DNA of 64,000 bases from an uncultured Butyrivibrio sp. (GCA_945928575.1 CAMENP010000007.1:1-64000), one strand, 5' to 3'; shown: positions 25,225-33,441, numbered from the stretch's first letter. Translations and numbers: made by a program. Notes: generated from the sequence alone by a model not told the origin.

Positions 25225-26268
25225 ATGGAGTCAAACACATTAATCAGAAAAGTTCATATGAATTGTCCTTTATGTGACAAGACCCATGAAGTAGAGGAGC
25301 GAAAAAGAATAGCGTCTACTATAATAAAAGGGAAAGAAGTTGCTTATGAAGAAAGATATTATTTTTGTGCCAATGCTGAGGAAGACGAGAACGAATTTGA
25401 AACCGGTGCAATGACAAATCAAAATCTCCTCAATGCGAGAAACGCATATCGAATCCAGATGGGCTTATTGACTTCTGATGAAATTGTTGATATCAGAGAA
25501 TGTTATGGCCTGTCACAGGTTGACCTTGCAAAGTTACTTGGATGGGGAGAGGCGACAATATCACGGTATGAAAGTAAAGCAATTCAGGACGAAGCTTATG
25601 ATATAATGTTACGTCTGATAAAAGATAACCCTTTGCAGGCACTGGAGTTGTTAAAGAAAAATGCTGACAAATTTTCTTTGTCGAAACGATTGGAAATCAG
25701 AGCAAAAATAGTAGAAAACCTGGACTCTTACGGAAAAGAATTTTTATCAAGACAAACATTTGCGGGAGAATACGCAAATTTTGAAGAACCTTCCGATTCA
25801 AATGGATTTACGGTATTGAATATTGATAAAATCGAGGCAATAATTTCGTATATGGCTGAGAAAGTCAACAATTTGTATAAAGTCAAATTGATGAAGATGC
25901 TTTGGTATGGGGATGCACTTGCATTTGCTGAGAATGGGTGTGCTATGAGCGGACTAGTGTATCGACATGAGGCTATGGGAGCACTTCCTATTGGACATTA
26001 TAGCCTAATGAACCTTGAAAGACTAAATGTTCAAGAAGAGATGGGGTATAATTATGATACTATGCTCCATATATATCCGATTACTGATATTGATTATTCT
26101 GTGTTGAGCGACAATGAGAAATCAATATTGGATAAGGTAATTGTGAAATTTTCCGACTATAAGGCAAAAGACATTGTTGAATATATGCACGAAGAAAAAG
26201 CATATACACAGACAAGTTCGGGTGAAATAATTCCGTTTAGTCTGGCCAAAGAAATAAGAACATTCTGA
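25225..26268 (+). CDS. Antitoxin with zinc finger, XRE helix-turn-helix and Panacea (SocA-like) domain
   Basis: 347 residues in three parts. The N-terminal zinc-finger-like segment CPLCDKTHEVEER resembles the start of MqsA/YgiT antitoxins. An XRE helix-turn-helix lies near 95-150 (LSQVDLAKLLGWGEATISRYES). The C-terminal Panacea/SocA-like domain runs about 205-340 (VKLMKMLWYGDALAF and GLVYRHEAMGALPIGHY). Panacea proteins neutralise many unrelated toxins encoded beside them. AAGGAGG at 25211-25217 sets the ATG; a TTG at 25201 would overlap the ribosome binding site. The HTH probably binds the palindromes at 24742-24776. Confidence 0.87.
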   Translation: MESNTLIRKVHMNCPLCDKTHEVEERKRIASTIIKGKEVAYEERYYFCANAEEDENEFETGAMTNQNLLNARNAYRIQMGLLTSDEIVDIRECYGLSQVDLAKLLGWGEATISRYESKAIQDEAYDIMLRLIKDNPLQALELLKKNADKFSLSKRLEIRAKIVENLDSYGKEFLSRQTFAGEYANFEEPSDSNGFTVLNIDKIEAIISYMAEKVNNLYKVKLMKMLWYGDALAFAENGCAMSGLVYRHEAMGALPIGHYSLMNLERLNVQEEMGYNYDTMLHIYPITDIDYSVLSDNEKSILDKVIVKFSDYKAKDIVEYMHEEKAYTQTSSGEIIPFSLAKEIRTF

Positions 26269-26282
26269 TTTTGAAAATTATC

Positions 26283-26311
26283 ATGACATTTGCAGATAAT
26301 ATCTATATATC
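26283..26311 (+). promoter_or_regulatory. Possible promoter of yugP
   Basis: ATGACA at 26283-26288 and TATATC at 26306-26311 with a 17-base spacer. Both boxes are imperfect. Confidence 0.4.
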
Positions 26312-26347
26312 AAGAAATGTTATCAATTATTTTTCCGGGAGGTGCTT

Positions 26348-27043
26348 ATGTATTTATATTGGGATCCAACCTATATACTGGTTATAATAGGAGCATTTAT
26401 ATGCCTTATGGCATCGCTGAATGTAAAAGCGACATTCAGCAAGTACAGCCGTGTCTATAACAGACGCGGAATGACAGCGCAGGATGCGGCACAGGCAATT
26501 CTTGCGGGCGCGGGAATATATGATGTGAGAATAGAGTATGTGAGCGGGTCGCTCACGGATCATTATTCGCCGCAGGAGAAAGTTTTAAGACTGTCGGATT
26601 CGACATATAATCAGACATCGGTTGCGGCTATAGGAGTTGCGGCGCACGAGTGCGGACATGCAATACAGGATTATGAAGGGTATGCACCGCTTAAACTGCG
26701 TTCGGCCGCGGTACCGATTGCCAATATCGGCTCGTCGCTTTCGTGGCCGCTTATAATTATAGGAATTATTTTCGGAATCGGAGGGCTTGCAAGAGCCGGA
26801 GTATTTCTTTTTACATTTGTGGTAGTATTTCAGCTTATAACGCTTCCGGTTGAGTTTAACGCTTCGCACAGGGCGATGCGCATATTGAGAGACAATGCAT
26901 TGCTGACGGATTCTGAACAGGATTGTGCGAGAAGCGTCCTGACGGCAGCGGCACTGACGTATGTTGCCTCTTTGCTGTCATCAATATTGCAGTTGTTCAG
27001 ATTGATAGTCCTCACCCAGGGCAATAACAGAAGACGGAGATAG
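26348..27043 (+). CDS. YugP-family membrane zinc metallopeptidase
   Basis: A 231-residue membrane protein. A hydrophobic N-terminal segment (about 5-25) is followed by the zinc site AAHECGHAIQDYEGY (HExxH) near residue 100, then two or three membrane helices (about 125-180) and a hydrophobic C-terminal helix. The family is a conserved neutral zinc protease of unknown substrate. GGGAGG just before 26348 fixes the start. The last codons (VLTQGNNRRRR) are duplicated 2 kb downstream at 29030-29062, marking the edge of an insert. Confidence 0.9.
   Translation: MYLYWDPTYILVIIGAFICLMASLNVKATFSKYSRVYNRRGMTAQDAAQAILAGAGIYDVRIEYVSGSLTDHYSPQEKVLRLSDSTYNQTSVAAIGVAAHECGHAIQDYEGYAPLKLRSAAVPIANIGSSLSWPLIIIGIIFGIGGLARAGVFLFTFVVVFQLITLPVEFNASHRAMRILRDNALLTDSEQDCARSVLTAAALTYVASLLSSILQLFRLIVLTQGNNRRRR
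27006..27038 (+). repeat. Direct repeat, upstream copy (within yugP 3' end)
   Basis: 33-base copy that forms the last codons of intact yugP. It differs from the downstream copy at two positions. Confidence 0.88.
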
Positions 27044-27060
27044 TGGTGCTGATACTGCTT

Positions 27061-27087
27061 CGGGAGGGATTTATTCCCTCCCGTTTT
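27061..27087 (+). terminator. Terminator after yugP
   Basis: Perfect nine-base-pair stem (27061-27069 with 27075-27083), five-base loop and TTTT. It lies just inside the insert, 17 bases after the yugP stop. Confidence 0.88.
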
Positions 27088-27240
27088 ACGTTATGGCGAC
27101 GAGGAAAATACGCGCATTTATGCGGTGTATTTGACGACCGCTAATCAGTGCGTATCTCGTCTCTGTAGTATAGATATATAATGAAAGTCACAATATTGCA
27201 ACAAATAGCAATTCGATGTTACAAAATCATAACATTTTAG
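27088..27240. other. AT-rich intergenic stretch before the XRE gene
   Basis: No gene seen. It contains an imperfect hairpin (about 27111-27133, arms ATAC/GTAT and GCAT/ATGC) and, near its end, the palindrome listed separately at 27216-27235. Confidence 0.5.
27216..27235. promoter_or_regulatory. Palindrome upstream of the XRE promoter
   Basis: ATGTTA (27216-27221), eight bases, TAACAT (27230-27235). It ends five bases before the -35 box, a likely operator for the XRE protein made by the next gene. Confidence 0.6.
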
Positions 27241-27268
27241 TTGACAAATCTGTTTTTACTGATAAAAT
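27241..27268 (+). promoter_or_regulatory. Promoter of the XRE-ImmA-PIN operon
   Basis: Consensus TTGACA at 27241-27246, 16-base spacer, TAAAAT at 27263-27268. Confidence 0.75.
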
Positions 27269-27296
27269 AATAGTATGAAAGGATGGAGGGATATTC

Positions 27297-27629
27297 ATGA
27301 ACGAAATACTAGGTAATCGTATAAAAGAACTGAGAAACGCGAGAAATCTTACGCAGGAACAGGTAGCGGAGCAAATCGGAGTCAGCAGACAGAAGTATGC
27401 GAGAATTGAGAGTGGTACTAACAGCATTTCATTGGATATTCTTTCTCGAATAGCGTCAGCTCTTGAGGTATCCGTAGGTGATATTACGAAAGTGCTTGAT
27501 GAAATGCCTGAGCCGGCATATAGGGCAGGAGTGGAAAGAACGTCCACCGAGCAGATATTTGATATGCTTGATTTGTTTTATGCGAATAAGCATATGTGTG
27601 AGAAGCTTCAGCACACAGATGTAGTTTAG
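27297..27629 (+). CDS. XRE-family transcriptional regulator
   Basis: A 110-residue DNA-binding protein. The helix-turn-helix is near residues 15-55 (LTQEQVAEQIGVSRQKYARIE), followed by a short tail of unknown structure. GGAGGG at 27285-27290 precedes the ATG. It is the first gene of a three-gene operon with an ImmA/IrrE peptidase. In such pairs the peptidase typically cleaves the repressor to release the operon, which would make this the repressor of its own promoter. Confidence 0.9.
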   Translation: MNEILGNRIKELRNARNLTQEQVAEQIGVSRQKYARIESGTNSISLDILSRIASALEVSVGDITKVLDEMPEPAYRAGVERTSTEQIFDMLDLFYANKHMCEKLQHTDVV

Positions 27630-27645
27630 GAGGATTTGGTTTTTA

Positions 27646-28467
27646 ATGCATGAGAGTAAGAAGAGGGAAATAAGAATTAATGCTGATACCCTCAGGTCAA
27701 AGTGTACGGTTGGTAAATATGGACTTACCGACTTATTTAAAGATTGTGAGAAATTACAATATAAGTTATTAAGATACCCTCTCGGAGAGAATGCGAATCT
27801 TGGATTTACAGTAAGAAAAGATAATGATATTGTAATTTTCACAAACAGTAGTGTCAGATTATCCAGGGAGATTTTTACTCTTGCCCACGAACTGGGACAT
27901 GCCGTTTTGCATATGGGATACAATAGTTCCTTTATAGATAATGTAGCAACCATTAGTGGCAAAAGTGATGATGAGAAAGAACAGGAAGCTAACTATTTCG
28001 CAGCATGTTTGTTAATGCCATATAGTGACGTTGACCGATTTCTGGATTATGAAGTAAATGGCGCGCGAGATAAAGGTTTATCAGCGATGGATGTTGCACG
28101 TATCATGTCAGAATTCAATGTAAGTTTTGATATGGCGTTAAACCGTTTGGCGAACTTGTGTTTCATAAATCAGAATCAGAAATTGAACCTTAGTACTGAG
28201 AGAACAGAAAAGAAAGTTGGAAATTTACTTCAGAGTGTCGGAGGAAATGCAAGATTAAACATACCGGGTAATGAGATTAAGATTCCACATGAATATATTG
28301 ATTATGTAATTTATAATTATAATCATAATGCGATACCCAGAGAAACATTGGAAATAGCATTGGAGTACTGTCATCTTACGGTTGAAGATATCAATGATAA
28401 GCTTATTGACAATAATGTTGAAGAGAATGATGATCTGGATGAGTTAATAGGAGGTTTAGATATTTGA
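27646..28467 (+). CDS. ImmA/IrrE-type zinc metallopeptidase
   Basis: A 273-residue protein of the ImmA/IrrE (COG2856-like) family. The zinc motif is TLAHELGHAVLH (HExxH) near residue 83, and EQEANYFAACLLMP near 115 supplies the third ligand region typical of the family. The C-terminal half is a helical region without a recognised domain. AGGAGG lies upstream at 27628-27633. In ICEBs1 and radiation-response systems such proteases inactivate an XRE repressor; here the preceding gene encodes one. The stop overlaps the PIN gene start. Confidence 0.9.
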   Translation: MHESKKREIRINADTLRSKCTVGKYGLTDLFKDCEKLQYKLLRYPLGENANLGFTVRKDNDIVIFTNSSVRLSREIFTLAHELGHAVLHMGYNSSFIDNVATISGKSDDEKEQEANYFAACLLMPYSDVDRFLDYEVNGARDKGLSAMDVARIMSEFNVSFDMALNRLANLCFINQNQKLNLSTERTEKKVGNLLQSVGGNARLNIPGNEIKIPHEYIDYVIYNYNHNAIPRETLEIALEYCHLTVEDINDKLIDNNVEENDDLDELIGGLDI

Positions 28468-29019
28468 GAGCCTCTTTGGATACAAATGCGATAATCCATT
28501 TCTACAGGGCGGGTCTTCAAGATATACTTTTTGAGTTTTTTGATGAAGGTGTGTTCATATACGAACCAAAGATTAAAGGATTTACAGATACATAAGATTT
28601 TTGAAAACAATGTAAAGGAAAACAGAGATTTATACGGAGCGGGAGATTTGGGCGAAGTATACGCGATATCGCTGGCACAGACAATAGGTGCGTATTCACT
28701 GGTAACAGATGATACAAAGCAAGGAGGGCCATATATGTCATTGTTGCAATTTGAAGATGATATTATTCCATTTACGTTCGCCGATGTACTTATACTTAGG
28801 TATTTAGTGAACGCGGCGGACGAAAATCAAACTGTAAGTGATTTCGAGCTGATAAATGATATATCTGAATTAAATTGGTCATTTAGAAGTCAGCTGACAA
28901 AGTTTATTAAGAGATTTTTTAAGAACCCATACAGGAGCGAAGATACTGTATGGATAAAGAATCTGGTAGGTGCGCACAATATAAAAGCTAAATTGGAAAG
29001 ATTGAATAAATTGATATGA
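28464..29019 (+). pseudogene. Frameshifted PIN-domain gene
   Basis: The TTG at 28464 has AGGAGG at 28449-28454 and opens LRASLDTNAIIHFYRAGLQ, a PIN nuclease N-terminus with its first catalytic Asp, but this frame stops at 28593. The +1 frame carries the rest of the fold up to 29019: GDLGEVYAISLA and LVTDDTKQGGP contain the later PIN acidic residues. The switch lies between about 28555 and 28590, where a few bases seem lost or gained. No slippery sequence is apparent, so a disabled gene or a sequencing error is likelier than programmed frameshifting. PIN proteins cut RNA, so this may be the inactivated effector of the operon. Confidence 0.72.
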
Positions 29020-29029
29020 CGGTTAGTTT

Positions 29030-29062
29030 TAGTCCTTACCCAAGGCAATAACAGAAGACGGA
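29030..29062 (+). repeat. Direct repeat, downstream copy of the yugP 3' end
   Basis: Second 33-base copy, 2,024 bases from the first. In frame it still reads VLTQGNNRRR then Ile and a stop. Confidence 0.88.
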
Positions 29063-29084
29063 TATAACTATAACGGCACATACA

Positions 29085-29140
29085 TGTTGACAACTCAACA
29101 AGTACGTGCTATTCTTTGTATAAATGTTGATTTATCAACA
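29085..29140. promoter_or_regulatory. Two identical palindromic operators, 40 bases apart
   Basis: TGTTGA-N4-TCAACA occurs at 29085-29100 and again at 29125-29140. The first overlaps the -35 box and the second lies just after the predicted transcription start. Centre-to-centre distance is exactly 40 bases, about four helical turns. This is the layout of a dimeric repressor that could bridge two sites. Confidence 0.82.
29087..29115 (+). promoter_or_regulatory. Promoter of the membrane-anchored Ntn hydrolase
   Basis: TTGACA at 29087-29092, 17-base spacer, TATTCT at 29110-29115. Confidence 0.8.
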
Positions 29141-29170
29141 TCTAAAATTGATACAAAGGACTTAAGACTA

Positions 29171-30397
29171 ATGAAGACAAAGAAAATCAGGAAGATAATA
29201 CTTATCGTTGTTGCGGCCATAGTGGGACTGATACTGGCAGTGGTAATTGCGGCGGCGATTATATGGAGACATGAGATCGGAAGTATAGCATCGATTAAGA
29301 AAGTAGTCGATGCCAAGGGCGATAACAACAGCGGACCGGTATACATGATGGATGTGAAAGGCGGTTACTATTTTGATAAGTTCATTGAGGAAGGCGGAGT
29401 TTCCGATGACCAGGAACTTATTAATTTTATCGTTGATAACATCACCAAGGGAATTGTGCCGATTTCTATCAAGGCACCTACGATAGGATGTTCGTCTTTT
29501 ACCGCACAGGACGCGGACGGCAACAGATATTTCGGACGTAATTACGATTTCAGTACGACAACAGCCATGATAGTTAAGACCGACCCAGGCCATGGAAGAT
29601 ATGCCTCGGTTTCAAGCGTGGATCTGCAATTTCTGGGGATTAAAGACGGCGAAGAACTTGACAGCATGATGAAGAAACTGATATGCCTTGCGGCACCTTT
29701 TGTTCCGCTCGACGGAATTAATGAAAAAGGCGTTTCGTGCGGAATTTATATGTCATATCAGGGACCGGAAGAAAAAGTTGTGGCGACCAACCAGACAAGT
29801 GATAAGCCGGATATAACATCGACAACAATGCTCAGAATGATACTTGATTATGCATCCAGTGTTGATGAGGCAGTGGAACTGGTGCAGACGTATGATTTGC
29901 ATGACAGCGCCGGAACGTCATTCCATTATATGATTGCGGACAGCACAGGACGTTCTGCGATACTTGAATGGGTTGCCAAAGATGACGATGACGATACGGA
30001 CGGAAGTGCGAGAGAGCTGAAAGTGTATTATAACGATGATGACGCCGCACTCGGTACATATGAGGATCGTGATGATTTTCAATATGTGACCAATTTTATC
30101 GTCACACCGGATTATTATTCCGATGAAGAGGCGATGAAAGGATATGATCGTTATCAGGCTATAGAGAAAGCAATCAATCCTGACGGAAGTAACGTAAATG
30201 GTGTGGTAACGGCGGATGAGGCCATGGACGTGTTAAAAATGGTCGGACGCAGAAAATGGGATAAAGAACAGGGCAAATCGGATTCCAACAGCATTACGGT
30301 CTGGTCGGCACTCTATAATCTTACGGAACGCACGGTTACATGGGTAAGCAACGAGGAATACGGTAACAGCGATGCCATATTTAAACTGGGATTTTAG
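29171..30397 (+). CDS. Membrane-anchored Ntn-type linear amide C-N hydrolase
   Basis: 408 residues. A Lys/Arg-rich start is followed by one strong hydrophobic helix (about 9-31), so the enzyme is probably anchored and faces outside. The catalytic region has the nucleophile candidate Cys107 in TIGCSSFTA, followed by GNRYFGRNYDF, the Arg/Asp pattern of choloylglycine hydrolase / penicillin acylase / C45-like enzymes. GVSCGIYMSYQG and DSTGRSAILEW match later family strands. The substrate is unknown. An in-frame start at 29084 would place the promoter inside the gene, so ATG 29171 (GGA about ten bases upstream) is preferred. A second, cytosolic-type member lies at 33498. Expression is probably controlled through the paired palindromes at 29085-29140. 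Confidence 0.82.
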   Translation: MKTKKIRKIILIVVAAIVGLILAVVIAAAIIWRHEIGSIASIKKVVDAKGDNNSGPVYMMDVKGGYYFDKFIEEGGVSDDQELINFIVDNITKGIVPISIKAPTIGCSSFTAQDADGNRYFGRNYDFSTTTAMIVKTDPGHGRYASVSSVDLQFLGIKDGEELDSMMKKLICLAAPFVPLDGINEKGVSCGIYMSYQGPEEKVVATNQTSDKPDITSTTMLRMILDYASSVDEAVELVQTYDLHDSAGTSFHYMIADSTGRSAILEWVAKDDDDDTDGSARELKVYYNDDDAALGTYEDRDDFQYVTNFIVTPDYYSDEEAMKGYDRYQAIEKAINPDGSNVNGVVTADEAMDVLKMVGRRKWDKEQGKSDSNSITVWSALYNLTERTVTWVSNEEYGNSDAIFKLGF

Positions 30398-30411
30398 TGC
30401 AATGAAATAAT

Positions 30412-30482
30412 AAAAGCCATTTATTGTCAATGATATGTTTTCCTGAAATAGAAAATATATCAAAGGTGATAAATGGCTTTTT
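30412..30482. terminator. Bidirectional terminator between convergent genes
   Basis: A long inverted repeat: AAAAGCCATTTAT at 30412-30424 pairs with ATAAATGGCTTTT at 30469-30481, with inner paired segments (TGATAT/ATATCA and TTTTC/GAAAA). A and T runs flank both sides, so it can stop transcription from either strand. Confidence 0.85.
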
Positions 30483-30488
30483 AAAAAA

Positions 30489-31976
30489 TTATCTGAACAA
30501 TTCGTACACCATGTCAGCATTGTAAGTGATGTTGGTTACATGATTGACCTCTATTTCATAGAGAGCATGTGCCGCGAGATGCTCGGCAGCCTGCTCAAGG
30601 TCACGGATACCGGTTGTGTCCTTGAATATATCAAGAACGGCATCAAGACCATCATCAAGAACAACACATTCATCAGGATGAAGGCCGATTCTCTTAAGAA
30701 CCTTCGGAAGCGAAAAATGCGAGAAAATGGTTTTCTTCTCATCGCGTGTGTAATCCGGAATGTCAATCACGGCAAAACGTGACAGGAGCGGCGCACTTAT
30801 CTGGTCCTTATAATTGGCTGTAGCAATCGGGTAGACTCCGAAAGTCGGGATAAGGCATTCCATGTAGTTATCGGTAAAACCAAGGTTATCAAGTAATGTC
30901 AAAAGAACATCAGCCGGATTGCCGTTACCGTTGCCGGCAGTCGCTTTGTCAAGCTCGTTGATAATGAATACGAGGTTTGACTCACCTGCCATATTGAAAG
31001 CCTCCATGATAATACCCGGCTTTGCATTGGAATAAATTCTTGAACTTCCGGTAAGCTGCTCTGCATCGTTAATTGAACTCATATCGAGGGTAGTCCACGG
31101 TAATTTAAGAATTTTGGCTACAAGGTAGGCAATCTGCGATTTACCGGTTCCTGCGGGGCCCACAAGGAGAATTCCGTAAGCAGGAAGGGTATGGGTTCTG
31201 TTTATCTGAATAATAGTCTCTATGATACGCTGTTTAACGCGCTCCATACCAAAAAGCTCTTCATCAAGAATCCTTCTGGCTTCAACCGGATCTATTGATT
31301 CAAAATAATTACTTTTCCATTTGATATTAAGCATGATCGAAAGTGCACGCTGTGCATGGCGTTTCTCTTCCGGTGTTACCTCGGAAGAACGTGCGACAAC
31401 AAGATTGCGGCGCGCCCAGAGCCTGATATTGTCCGGCAGTGTTATACCGGCGCAGTTAAGAAAATCGGAGATGCTTGTGATGCTCGTAAGCTTCATGCTG
31501 TCGCCAGATTCGTCAAGTTCATCATCGGAAACTTCACCGGAAGAATGTGCGCTGCTCTCGAGAAGACGTTCTATCATGAATTGCAGGAAACCGTCTTCGG
31601 CAGAAAGTTTGGCACCGCCGCCGAAAGCCACTTCGCGTATCTTATATACTGCATAACCGTCTTCGCGGTTCTCACCTGTAAGTTTAATCCTTACGCGGTT
31701 CTCACCGAGCCATTTGATAAGACTTGTGAAACGGGAATCGACTTTTAAGATGTTGGCGAGCATGACATTGCCGTCAAGCTGGAACTCAAAAGCTGTTTTC
31801 TTATATGGATTGTAGAAAATACCGATTGAATGATGCGCCCATTTGTTCTCCGAATTATCTAATACGAGAATCGGGTGTTCAGGCGAAGTTACGGTATTGT
31901 TGGATGTAAAAGTGGTATATGTGCATTCAAAAGAAGAAGTTGTATTGGATGCACTCTTTGAATCATATACAAGCAT
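30489..31976 (-). CDS. Lon-like AAA+ ATPase without protease domain
   Basis: 495 residues. The first 190 have no recognised domain. The AAA+ module runs about 225-490, with Walker A GPAGTGKSQ near 272-279. The lid region (GLHPDECVVLDDGLDAVLDI, TGIRDLEQAAEHLA) resembles Lon, but the Ser-Lys protease domain is absent. Walker B reads VFIINELDK where DE is expected, so the Mg-coordinating Asp is Asn. The protein may bind ATP with altered hydrolysis. AGGAG precedes the ATG on the minus strand. It likely acts as an unfoldase or scaffold; the partner is unknown. Confidence 0.82.
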   Translation of the reverse strand: MLVYDSKSASNTTSSFECTYTTFTSNNTVTSPEHPILVLDNSENKWAHHSIGIFYNPYKKTAFEFQLDGNVMLANILKVDSRFTSLIKWLGENRVRIKLTGENREDGYAVYKIREVAFGGGAKLSAEDGFLQFMIERLLESSAHSSGEVSDDELDESGDSMKLTSITSISDFLNCAGITLPDNIRLWARRNLVVARSSEVTPEEKRHAQRALSIMLNIKWKSNYFESIDPVEARRILDEELFGMERVKQRIIETIIQINRTHTLPAYGILLVGPAGTGKSQIAYLVAKILKLPWTTLDMSSINDAEQLTGSSRIYSNAKPGIIMEAFNMAGESNLVFIINELDKATAGNGNGNPADVLLTLLDNLGFTDNYMECLIPTFGVYPIATANYKDQISAPLLSRFAVIDIPDYTRDEKKTIFSHFSLPKVLKRIGLHPDECVVLDDGLDAVLDIFKDTTGIRDLEQAAEHLAAHALYEIEVNHVTNITYNADMVYELFR

Positions 31977-32033
31977 TATGTACGCTCCTGTCAGGTAAAT
32001 TTTTTCTTATCATAACATAGTTCATGACATAAA

Positions 32034-33374
32034 TCAAAATGTAATCTTCCTGTAACTGTGTATAAAATATATAATCTCGGCCGTTGCCGTTATAAACCAT
32101 GAAAAAATGTATAATAAATACAAAGAAGGTATCGTATGGAAATATGCAAAAATTGTATATACCCATATTACACGGAATACGCATGATCCCATTATTACTA
32201 TGATCGTCGGAACAAGGCTTTTGCCGATGCCTCTTGATGCGCTGATGGTGCAGTCCATGAAAGGTGCGACCGCAAAAGAGAACCACATTATTCCGATACG
32301 TTCCATTCCGGCATCGATTACGGCATCCTTGGATGTAAAAAGCGACAGAAATTCCCGGCCGAATAATAATAACATAACGCCGAGAAACGCTGCGGCCGCG
32401 GTCGCGTAAGTCAGGCTTACCAGATAACTTTTCAAAACTCTTTTTCTGTTGCGGGCGCCCAGATTCTGACCGGCAAATGTGGCGCACGCGGTGTAGAATG
32501 CAGCCAGAACATTGAAAATAATGGTGTCGGCATTGGAAGCTGCGGAATTGCCGCTGACCATTATTTCGTCAAATGAATTTACACCTGCCTGTACGAACAG
32601 GTTGGCAATCGCAAAGATGGCATTCTGGAGTCCTGCCGGAAGACCCAAAGCAAGAACCCGGCCTGCGGCATCTTTATGGAGTCTGATGTGCGACGGCATA
32701 AAACGACATTCATCCCTACGCCGCAACAGGTGCGTGAGAATAAGGCCTGCCGATACATACTGGCTTATCGCACTCGCCATGGCAACGCCGTCTGCGGCGC
32801 GGTGGCATTTAATTACGAAGAAAAGATTGAGTATCACATTCAGTGTTCCGGAGATGGCAAGATATATAAGCGGACGGGTGGTTTCGCCGCGTGCGCTTAA
32901 GATACCGTTGCCCCAGTTATACAATGCCATTCCCGGAAGACCTATGGCATAAATCCGTAGATATAGTATTGCACCGTCAATAAGTTCTGATTTGGTGTGG
33001 AGAACAGAAAGCATCCATTCGGCCCCGAAAATACATACGGCACATATTATAAGCCCGATTGAAAGACATATTATAAAAGAAGTATGTATGGTCTCTTCGG
33101 CGGCTTTGCGGTTGTCGGAGCCTAGCATATGCGCCACGCGGACGTTGACACCGCTTCCCATGCCAATGAGAAAACCTATAAACAATGATACCAGAAGCGT
33201 CGTTGAACCTACGGAACCCAATGCTCTGTAATCGGCGAACTTCCCGACAATAGCAACATCGCTTATATTAAACATTACCTCAAGTAACTGTGATAACATA
33301 AGCGGAACGCTGAAAAAGAATATATTTTTCCATAATGACCCCGTCGTCATCTGTATTTTGTCTGTTTTATTCAT
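32034..33374 (-). CDS. MATE-family multidrug/cation antiporter
   Basis: A 446-residue inner-membrane protein with twelve predicted helices in two related halves, the standard MATE size. Family stretches include FFFSVPLMLSQLLEVMFNISDVAIVG at the start of the first half and GLPAGLQNAIFAIANLFVQAGVN at the start of the second. It would export organic cations or drugs in exchange for Na+ or H+; the substrate cannot be predicted. The ribosome binding site is weak (AAGG). It shares a divergent promoter region with the amide hydrolase at 33498. Confidence 0.93.
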   Translation of the reverse strand: MNKTDKIQMTTGSLWKNIFFFSVPLMLSQLLEVMFNISDVAIVGKFADYRALGSVGSTTLLVSLFIGFLIGMGSGVNVRVAHMLGSDNRKAAEETIHTSFIICLSIGLIICAVCIFGAEWMLSVLHTKSELIDGAILYLRIYAIGLPGMALYNWGNGILSARGETTRPLIYLAISGTLNVILNLFFVIKCHRAADGVAMASAISQYVSAGLILTHLLRRRDECRFMPSHIRLHKDAAGRVLALGLPAGLQNAIFAIANLFVQAGVNSFDEIMVSGNSAASNADTIIFNVLAAFYTACATFAGQNLGARNRKRVLKSYLVSLTYATAAAAFLGVMLLLFGREFLSLFTSKDAVIDAGMERIGIMWFSFAVAPFMDCTISASRGIGKSLVPTIIVIMGSCVFRVIWVYTIFAYFHTIPSLYLLYIFSWFITATAEIIYFIHSYRKITF

Positions 33375-33412
33375 AAATGTAACCTTAATGACTTTATTTT
33401 ATTAATAAATAC

Positions 33413-33441
33413 AGCATACTCCCGAAAAAATGTTTTGTAAA
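33413..33441 (-). promoter_or_regulatory. Promoter of the MATE gene (minus strand)
   Basis: On the minus strand, TTTACA (complement of 33436-33441), 17-base spacer, TATGCT (complement of 33413-33418). It overlaps the divergent plus-strand promoter. Confidence 0.65.

Larger units (their letters stand above)
27006..29062 (+). mobile_element. About 2-kb insert bounded by copies of the yugP 3' end
   Basis: The segment 27006-27038 (the end of yugP) recurs at 29030-29062 with 31 of 33 bases identical, both differences being transitions. Read in frame, the downstream copy still encodes VLTQGNNRRR and then a stop. Between them lie a terminator, an XRE gene, an ImmA/IrrE peptidase gene and a broken PIN gene. 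This is the footprint expected for cargo recombined into a gene's 3' end with the end restored, but no integrase or transposase is present. The insert may have been moved in trans or be a decayed remnant. Confidence 0.7.

Noticed and set aside
29084..29170. Longer start for the membrane-anchored Ntn hydrolase
   Set aside because: It would include the promoter and both palindromes; the signal-anchor helix starts normally at ATG 29171.
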